NCBI GenBank assembly: GCA_031288215.1
Contig: JAITRV010000314.1
Span: 1-6,298 of the forward strand
DNA length: 6,298 nt
DNA from: Spirochaetaceae bacterium
Lineage (GTDB): Bacteria; Spirochaetota; Spirochaetia; Treponematales; Breznakiellaceae
Reading direction: 5' to 3'
Shown here: positions 1 through 4,383 of the stretch, in pieces
Layout of the letters: every line of letters starts with the position of its first letter
Numbering within the stretch: the first letter of the stretch is position 1
The notes under the pieces: model-generated
The model's database searches: none
What the model saw: only the letters and a program-made list of their open reading frames with translations
What the model was told of the DNA's origin: nothing
Program-made: the position numbers and the translations under genes

Positions 1-187
1 CCCCCTCCTCGCTTTTTTGTGACCAGCCCGCAAGAGTGCCAGGCACCAAATTTTGACTCCTCCCTCCACCCCCAGCTTCTTAATCCCTGTAAAGCCCTTC
101 ACCGCAGCCCACCAAGGCAGCCGCCCCCGGCAGCCGTACCCGCCCCCACGCGGAAAGGCAGGCCGCCGCATACCATCGCCGGAAATA

Positions 188-340
188 CCGGCACGGGCCG
201 GCATGGGGGGGAGAAACGGCGTAAGGGGGTGTCCGGGGAAAAAACATAGGGAGGGGCCTCCGGAGGGAACCCTATGTTTTCCCACCGCCAGGACCCCCCC
301 GCAGATATCTCGTGTGCCGGCCCCTGCCGGCCCGTGCCGG
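188..340. repeat. 16-bp perfect inverted repeat enclosing the terminator
   Basis: The arms are 188-203 (CCGGCACGGGCCGGCA) and 325-340 (TGCCGGCCCGTGCCGG), exact reverse complements about 120 bp apart. Between them lies the hairpin at 241-280. The arms are themselves partly self-complementary (GGCC/CCGG), so they resemble REP-like palindromic units. Transcripts from either strand could pair the two arms into a long-range stem. Whether this is a dispersed element or a local structure cannot be told from one copy. Confidence 0.55.
239..280 (-). terminator. Intrinsic terminator of the transglycosylase gene
   Basis: AAAACATAGGG (241-251) pairs perfectly over 11 bp with CCCTATGTTTT (270-280). The 18-nt loop contains the self-complementary CCTCCGGAGG (257-266), which can extend the stem. 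Read on the minus strand the distal arm runs into six consecutive T (complement of 239-244), the usual layout for a leftward intrinsic terminator. It lies about 100 bp past the stop codon of the minus-strand gene. Read rightward it also ends in TTTT, so it may work in both directions. Confidence 0.65.
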
Positions 341-344
341 GAGG
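315..344. repeat. Three tandem 10-bp repeats (TGCCGGCCCN)
   Basis: Three contiguous decamers can be read: TGCCGGCCCC (315-324), TGCCGGCCCG (325-334) and a degenerate TGCCGGGAGG (335-344). The second and third overlap the right arm of the 16-bp inverted repeat. A further TGCCGGC lies at 372-378, overlapping the end of the transglycosylase gene. The array is short and may be chance in such GC-rich DNA. Confidence 0.4.
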
Positions 345-349
345 ACCAC

Positions 350-368
350 GCCGGGGGTATCCCCCGGC
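350..368. repeat. Perfect 8-bp hairpin just after the transglycosylase stop
   Basis: GCCGGGGG (350-357) and CCCCCGGC (361-368) pair perfectly around the 3-nt loop TAT. It begins about 9 nt past the stop codon of the minus-strand gene. There is no T-run, so it is more likely an RNA-stabilising or ribosome-release hairpin than a terminator by itself; the terminator-like hairpin lies further along. Confidence 0.45.
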
Positions 369-377
369 CGGTGCCGG

Positions 378-1181
378 CTATTGGCGGTAGGGGAAGAGGG
401 CCGCCTGGAGGAGTTCGCACTTTCGTTCATTGGCGGCCTCCACGGGTTCCGGCTTGTAGGACACCCGGAAGCCTTCCCGGAGGAAGTGTTCAAAGCGGAA
501 GGACTCTTCGATCCGCTCCTTGAATTCCAGGATTCGGGAGGCGTATGCCAAGGTTTTCCGGGGGGTCTGATCGCCGTTGATCCGGGTGGACCCGGCATTG
601 TATATGGCCAGGGCCACCAGTTCCGATCCCCCCGTGTCCAGGCACCACCGCAGATGGGCCATGCCGTAGTAACTATTGGTCCGGGGATCGAAAAATTCCT
701 GCTCACTGAGGCGTGGAAAAGACCGGTCGTTCAGTTGAAAAAGCCCCCGGTCCACCGTGCCGTTGGCATTTTTTTTGCTTACCGCCCGGGGGTTATACTG
801 GCTTTCTTCCCAGGCCAGGGCAAAGGCCAGCGCCGGGGGAATGTCGAATTCCTCAGCCTGGTTCAGGATCTCCATGGCAATCTGGGGGGAACGGGTCATG
901 GAACTGAAAAAAGCCTCGACCTCATCCCGAAACAGGGGGTCCCGGTAGGATTCCAGGATAATATCCTGCCGTTTCTCTGACGGGATTACCGGGGAATGGT
1001 ACCCCGCCATCTCCAGGACCGGCCAGGACGATGCGGCCAGGCCTTCCTCGATCTCCGGGGCCTGGTTTTCGGGATAAAAGACCTTATAGTAGAGGGCAAA
1101 GGCGCTTATACCCCCAACGGAAAAAGAGGTCCATACAAGGCACATACAAAAAATCAATCTGTGCTTAAACATCATATTCAT
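378..1181 (-). CDS. Exported lytic transglycosylase (SLT domain)
   Basis: This 267-residue protein should cleave the MurNAc-GlcNAc bond of peptidoglycan in the periplasm, leaving 1,6-anhydro-MurNAc ends. The SLT/goose-lysozyme-like fold is seen from its three signature blocks: WEESQYNP at 124-131 (catalytic Glu126 in the E-S-x-x-N-P motif), RGLFQL at 145-150, and AIYNAG at 192-197. The N-terminus has a short basic stretch (KHR, 6-8) and a hydrophobic segment (about 9-30) ending in AFA at 27-29, consistent with signal peptidase I cleavage or retention as an anchor; Cys12 and Cys14 do not form a proper lipobox. Residues 40-100 are an unassigned linker. The start is supported by AAAGGA at 1191-1196 with 9 nt spacing; Met3 and Met4 are worse placed. 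It is transcribed away from fusA. Family assignment is firm; the cellular role (wall turnover or appendage insertion) is inference. Confidence 0.9.
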   Translation of the reverse strand: MNMMFKHRLIFCMCLVWTSFSVGGISAFALYYKVFYPENQAPEIEEGLAASSWPVLEMAGYHSPVIPSEKRQDIILESYRDPLFRDEVEAFFSSMTRSPQIAMEILNQAEEFDIPPALAFALAWEESQYNPRAVSKKNANGTVDRGLFQLNDRSFPRLSEQEFFDPRTNSYYGMAHLRWCLDTGGSELVALAIYNAGSTRINGDQTPRKTLAYASRILEFKERIEESFRFEHFLREGFRVSYKPEPVEAANERKCELLQAALFPYRQ

Positions 1182-1211
1182 TCAAAACTATCCTTTGTGC
1201 GAAAAAGTATA

Positions 1212-1250
1212 CTACCGGACACGGTTGAAATCCCCGGAGCGCAAATTCAT
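1212..1250 (-). other. Possible 12-codon leader peptide upstream of the transglycosylase gene
   Basis: In the minus-strand leader an ATG at 1250-1248 opens a frame reading MNLRSGDFNRVR and stopping at TAG (1214-1212). GGAG (complement of 1260-1263) lies 9 nt upstream, a normal Shine-Dalgarno distance. It ends about 30 nt before the transglycosylase start and would lie inside the long leader made from the promoter at 1354-1382. No run of one amino acid suggests classic attenuation. It may be chance. Confidence 0.2.
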
Positions 1251-1307
1251 CGATTGGAACTCCAAACGGGTAAAAATTACTCCTTGAAAAATTCAATCGG
1301 TCCCTAC

Positions 1308-1336
1308 TTGAAACTTATAGAAAATCTTACTATATT
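1308..1336 (+). promoter_or_regulatory. Sigma-70-type promoter for fusA
   Basis: TTGAAA (1308-1313) and TATATT (1331-1336) are separated by exactly 17 bp, in an AT-rich stretch that contrasts with the GC-rich genes on both sides. Transcription would begin near 1343, giving fusA a leader of about 60 nt. Each box differs from consensus by one base (TTGACA, TATAAT). Confidence 0.6.
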
Positions 1337-1353
1337 TCAACATTACAATGATT

Positions 1354-1382
1354 ATTATAGACATTTGTCATATTTATTTCAA
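1354..1382 (-). promoter_or_regulatory. Sigma-70-type promoter for the transglycosylase gene
   Basis: On the minus strand TTGAAA (complement of 1377-1382) and a consensus TATAAT (complement of 1354-1359) are exactly 17 bp apart. Transcription would start near 1347 and run leftward through a leader of roughly 165 nt. I found no better-spaced promoter closer to the gene. It faces the fusA promoter, and the two predicted start points are only a few bases apart. Confidence 0.55.
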
Positions 1383-1405
1383 TGAAGTGAGGAGTATAAC
1401 ATAAC

Positions 1406-3499
1406 ATGAGCATCGACGTTACCAAGATGCGGAATATTGGAATCAGCGCGCATATTGATTCGGGGAAGACTACCCTTTCCGAACGGATTTTGTTCTATAG
1501 TAATAAAATCCACGCCATTCATGAGGTTCGGGGAAAGGACGGGGTGGGCGCCACCATGGACCATATGGAACTTGAACGGGAACGGGGGATCACCATCCAG
1601 TCCGCCGCAACCCAGGTGGAATGGAAAGACCATACCGTCAACCTTATCGACACCCCCGGCCATGTGGACTTTACCATCGAGGTGGAACGGTCCCTCCGGG
1701 TCCTGGACGGGGCCATCCTGGTGCTCTGCGCCGTCGGGGGGGTTCAGTCCCAGTCCATCACCGTGGACCGCCAGCTTAAACGGTACCACGTCCCCCGGAT
1801 CGCCTTTATCAACAAATGCGACCGTACCGGGGCCAATCCCTTCAAGGTCCGGATGCAGTTGCGGGAAAAACTGGGGCTCAACGCGGTACTGATCCAGATC
1901 CCCATAGGGCTGGAGGACAAACTGGAGGGGATGGTGGACCTCATCTCCATGAAGGCGGTCTATTTTGACGGGCCCCAGGGGGAAACGATCCGGTATGCGG
2001 AGATTCCCCCCCACCTCAAGGCGGACGCGGAAAAGTACCGGGAGGAACTGCTTGACGCGGCCTCCATGTTCTCCGACGAACTCGCCGAGCGTTACCTCGC
2101 CGGAGAGGCCATCGGCGAGGACCTGATCCACGCCGCGATCCGGAAGGGGACCCTCTCCGAGGCCTTCGTGCCGGTGATGCTGGGATCGGCCTATAAAAAC
2201 AAGGGGATCCAACTGCTCCTGGACGGCGTCAACCACTACCTCCCCAATCCCACGGAGGTTAAGAATTACGCCCTGGACCTGGATAAGAACGAGGAGCGGA
2301 AGGAGCTTTCCGCGGACGCCAAGAGCCCCACGGTGGCCCTGGGTTTCAAGCTGGAGGACGGCCAGTACGGCCAGCTCACCTACGTCCGGATTTACCAGGG
2401 TTCCCTGAAGAAGGGGGAAGAACTCCTCAATACCCGGGCCCGGAAGAAATTCAAGGTGGGGCGCCTCGTGAGGATGCACTCCGACAGCATGGAGGACATC
2501 AACGAGGGGGTTCCCGGGGATATCGTGGCCCTCTTCGGGGTGGACTGCGCCTCCGGGGACACCTTCTGCGGGGGCGGGCTTAACTACGCCATGTCCTCCA
2601 TGTACGTCCCCGAGCCGGTGATCTCCCTGGCCATCACCCCCAAGGACAAGAAGTCCTCGGACCAGATGGCCAAGGCCCTGAACCGTTTTACCAAGGAGGA
2701 CCCCACCTTCCAGACCTACGTGGACAGCGAGTCCAACCAGACCATCATCAAGGGCATGGGGGAACTCCACCTGGAGGTGTATATCGAGCGGATGCGCCGG
2801 GAATACAAGGCCGAGGTGGATACCGGGATGCCCCAGGTGGCGTACCGGGAAGCCATCATGGCGCGGGCGGACTTCAACTATACCCACAAGAAGCAGACCG
2901 GCGGCGCGGGCCAGTACGGCCGGGTCGCGGGGTATATGGAACCGGTGGAGGGGAAGGACTACGAATTTGTGGACAATATCAAGGGCGGGGTGATCCCCAA
3001 CGACTTCATCCCCAGCTGCGACAAGGGCTTCCGGGAGGCCATGAAACGGGGCAGCCTCATCGGCTTCCCCATCGTCAATATCCGCTGCGTGATCAACGAC
3101 GGCCAGTACCACCCGGTGGACTCCTCGGATATCGCCTTCCAGATGGCCGCCATCGGCGCCTTCCGGGAGGCCTACGGCAAGGCCAAACCCTGCATCCTGG
3201 AGCCGATCATGAAGGTCGCCGTGGAGGGCCCCACGGAATTCCAGGGCAACATCTTTGCCTCGATTAACCAGCGCCGGGGCATCATCTCCGCCTCCACCGA
3301 GGACGGAACCTTCTCCCGGGTCGAGGCGGAGGTCCCCCTCAGCGAGATGTTCGGCTATTCCACGGTGCTCCGGTCCCTGACCCAGGGGAAGGCGGAGTTC
3401 ACCATGGAATTCGAGAAATACGGGAAGGTCCCGGTCAGCATTTCCGAAGCCCTGATTAAGGAATACGAAGAAAAACGGAGAAAGGAAGCGGGGCGCTAA
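1406..3499 (+). CDS. fusA: Translation elongation factor G, spirochaete/mitochondrial EFG1-like class
   Basis: This cytoplasmic GTPase drives translocation of tRNA and mRNA on the ribosome. At 697 residues it is full length for EF-G. GTPase motifs: AHIDSGKT (15-22), RGIT (60-63), DTPGH (82-86, His86 being the catalytic position), NKCD (136-139), GSAYKNKG (260-267). Domain II follows (about 300-400), domain III (about 405-480), domain IV with the tip loops TGGAGQYGRV (498-507) and YHPVDSS (568-574, His569 matching the decoding-centre His), and domain V (about 600-690). The switch I wording GKDGVGATMDHMELER is typical of mitochondrial EFG1 and spirochaete EF-G1, whereas ordinary bacterial EF-G reads more like MDWMEQEQ. 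In Borrelia the EF-G1 type translocates and a separate EF-G2 recycles ribosomes; by similarity this is the translocase. The ATG has a GAGGAG-type site (1389-1394) 11 nt upstream. The downstream P-loop gene likely shares its transcript. Confidence 0.97.
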   Translation: MSIDVTKMRNIGISAHIDSGKTTLSERILFYSNKIHAIHEVRGKDGVGATMDHMELERERGITIQSAATQVEWKDHTVNLIDTPGHVDFTIEVERSLRVLDGAILVLCAVGGVQSQSITVDRQLKRYHVPRIAFINKCDRTGANPFKVRMQLREKLGLNAVLIQIPIGLEDKLEGMVDLISMKAVYFDGPQGETIRYAEIPPHLKADAEKYREELLDAASMFSDELAERYLAGEAIGEDLIHAAIRKGTLSEAFVPVMLGSAYKNKGIQLLLDGVNHYLPNPTEVKNYALDLDKNEERKELSADAKSPTVALGFKLEDGQYGQLTYVRIYQGSLKKGEELLNTRARKKFKVGRLVRMHSDSMEDINEGVPGDIVALFGVDCASGDTFCGGGLNYAMSSMYVPEPVISLAITPKDKKSSDQMAKALNRFTKEDPTFQTYVDSESNQTIIKGMGELHLEVYIERMRREYKAEVDTGMPQVAYREAIMARADFNYTHKKQTGGAGQYGRVAGYMEPVEGKDYEFVDNIKGGVIPNDFIPSCDKGFREAMKRGSLIGFPIVNIRCVINDGQYHPVDSSDIAFQMAAIGAFREAYGKAKPCILEPIMKVAVEGPTEFQGNIFASINQRRGIISASTEDGTFSRVEAEVPLSEMFGYSTVLRSLTQGKAEFTMEFEKYGKVPVSISEALIKEYEEKRRKEAGR

Positions 3500-3511
3500 G
3501 GGCCCACAGGC

Positions 3512-3532
3512 CGGCCCGCGATGGGCGGGCCG
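3512..3532 (+). other. GC-rich hairpin between fusA and the P-loop gene
   Basis: CGGCCCGC (3512-3519) pairs perfectly with GCGGGCCG (3525-3532) around the loop GATGG. No T-run follows (the next bases are CACATAAACC), so full termination is unlikely. No promoter is evident in the 61-bp gap, so the hairpin probably lies within a shared transcript and could act as an RNA-stability or processing element protecting the abundant fusA message. Confidence 0.5.
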
Positions 3533-3560
3533 CACATAAACCTAACAAAAAGGAAGAAAA

Positions 3561-4265
3561 ATGGTAAAGCAGGAATTAATACAGCGTAGCCCGGTGCGGG
3601 TCTTTGAGAAGTCCATCCAGGGCGGATTAAAGCCCGGTGAAGTGGGGATCATCGCCTCCCAGAGCGGTATCGGGAAAACCTCGGTGTTGGTGCAGATCGC
3701 CCTGGATAAGCTCCTCCAGAACCAAAAGGTGATTCACGTATCCTTTACCCAGCATACCGACTATGTGTTGGCCTGGTATGAAGATATTTTTAATGAACTG
3801 GTCAACAAGCGGAACCTGGAGGATGCGGCGGCTATCAAGGATGAACTGATCAGGAACCGGGTGCTGATGAACTTCAGCCAGGACGGGGTTACCGCGGCGC
3901 AGATCATCCGGAGCCTCCGGGCCATGATCGGCGACGGGGGCTTCAAGGCCCAGACCCTTATCGTGGACGGCATCGACTTCAGCCGGGTGGACCGGGACCG
4001 GATCATGGCGGTGAAGGAATTCGCCCGGGAGTCGGAGCTGTCGGTGTGGTATAGCTGTACCGTCAAGGGGGACAAGCCCCATTACGATAAACGGAACCTT
4101 CCCCTCTCCATCAAGGACTATTCGGACCTCATCGACGTGGTGATCGTCCTGGAAGCCCGTTCAGATCATATCCAACTGACCGCCCCCAAGGACCGGGAGT
4201 CCTTTAATCCCGAACAGATGTCCCTCCGGCTGGATCCGAAGACCCTGTTGATCCTGGAAGGGTGA
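3561..4265 (+). CDS. RecA/KaiC/DnaB-fold P-loop NTPase, function unknown
   Basis: I do not recognise this 234-residue protein beyond its fold. A RecA-like ATPase core is seen from PGEVGIIASQSGIGKTS (25-41): the lead-in resembles DnaB and KaiC and contains Walker A SQSGIGKT (33-40, Lys39). A second strand is KVIHVSFTQ (56-64). Walker B is TLIVDGID (132-139, Asp136), and WYSCTVKGD (163-171) sits where the family has its next core strand. It is about the length of a single RecA domain with no added DNA-binding module, signal peptide or membrane segment, so it should be cytoplasmic. Where DnaB has SLEM and KaiC-like proteins have a Glu, this one reads SFTQ, so the usual catalytic glutamate seems absent. 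The ATG has AGGA (3551-3554) 6 nt upstream. It lies 61 bp after fusA in the same direction with a terminator right after it, suggesting a two-gene operon; a translation-linked role is only inference. Confidence 0.85.
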   Translation: MVKQELIQRSPVRVFEKSIQGGLKPGEVGIIASQSGIGKTSVLVQIALDKLLQNQKVIHVSFTQHTDYVLAWYEDIFNELVNKRNLEDAAAIKDELIRNRVLMNFSQDGVTAAQIIRSLRAMIGDGGFKAQTLIVDGIDFSRVDRDRIMAVKEFARESELSVWYSCTVKGDKPHYDKRNLPLSIKDYSDLIDVVIVLEARSDHIQLTAPKDRESFNPEQMSLRLDPKTLLILEG

Positions 4266-4275
4266 AGCGCCCCTG

Positions 4276-4306
4276 AAGAACCCGGGAGCTTGTTCCCGGG
4301 TTCTTT
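4276..4306 (+). terminator. Strong intrinsic terminator of the fusA operon
   Basis: AAGAACCCGGGA (4276-4287) pairs perfectly over 12 bp with TCCCGGGTTCTT (4294-4305) around the loop GCTTGT. The distal arm ends in TTCTTT, supplying the U-rich tail. It begins 11 nt after the stop codon of the P-loop gene. On the opposite strand no T-run follows, so it acts rightward. Confidence 0.85.
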
Positions 4307-4336
4307 AAAGGCGGAGTAAAACCGGTTACAGAGCGC

Positions 4337-4363
4337 CCTCCCGCCTCTTATGCGAGGGGGAGG
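4337..4363 (+). other. Hairpin in the exporter gene leader, possible attenuator or ribosome-site mask
   Basis: CCTCCC-G-CCTC (4337-4347, one bulged G) pairs over 10 bp with GAGGGGGAGG (4354-4363) around the loop TTATGC. The purine arm is the only strong Shine-Dalgarno-like sequence before the exporter gene, and the stem is followed by ATTTGTTGT, a weak T-rich tail. It could be a second terminator, an attenuator, or a structure hiding the ribosome site. The choice cannot be made from sequence alone. Confidence 0.4.
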
Positions 4364-4383
4364 ATTTGTTGTATAGTAGGAGT

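Larger units (their letters stand above)
1..377. other. Gene-free, GC-rich repeat-bearing intergenic region
   Basis: I recognise no protein or RNA gene here. The open frames are rich in Pro, Arg and Gly, have no family resemblance, and are what GC-rich non-coding DNA gives by chance. The left part (about 55-180) is C-rich. The right part (188-377) carries a 16-bp inverted repeat, an intrinsic-terminator-like hairpin, three tandem 10-mers and a short perfect hairpin, each listed separately. As it lies just downstream of the leftward transglycosylase gene, the right half is best read as that gene's 3' untranslated and termination region. A T-run at 13-18 may be the tail of a rightward terminator whose stem lies outside the window. 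Confidence 0.6.

Noticed and set aside
53..523. A 156-codon plus-strand frame starting in the left intergenic region
   Set aside because: Its Pro/Arg/Gly-rich composition follows from GC-rich repeats. It runs through the terminator and into the antisense of the transglycosylase gene.
312..980. A 222-codon plus-strand frame across the transglycosylase gene
   Set aside because: The minus strand holds clear SLT catalytic motifs. The plus-strand text shows no family and begins in the repeat region without a convincing ribosome site.
1360..1372. GACATTTGTC as an operator-like palindrome, and TTGTCA (1365-1370) as a further -35 box
   Set aside because: Only four paired bases on each side, common in AT-rich DNA, and no -10 box lies 16-18 bp after TTGTCA.
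1379..3535. A 718-codon open frame on the minus strand, opposite fusA
   Set aside because: It mirrors fusA in a GC-rich, codon-biased gene, is full of His, Gly, Val and Leu repeats, resembles no family, and spans the fusA ribosome site and promoter-proximal DNA. It is an antisense shadow.
3627..4082. Minus-strand frames of 151 and 104 codons opposite the P-loop gene
   Set aside because: They have no recognisable motifs, while the plus strand has Walker A and B and a good ribosome site.
4321..4383. Classic promoter for the exporter gene with TTATGC (4348-4353) as -35 and TATAGT as -10
   Set aside because: The -35 match is poor and the spacer is 18 bp inside a hairpin, so I did not list it as a promoter. 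The -10 possibility is kept in the finding on the start region.
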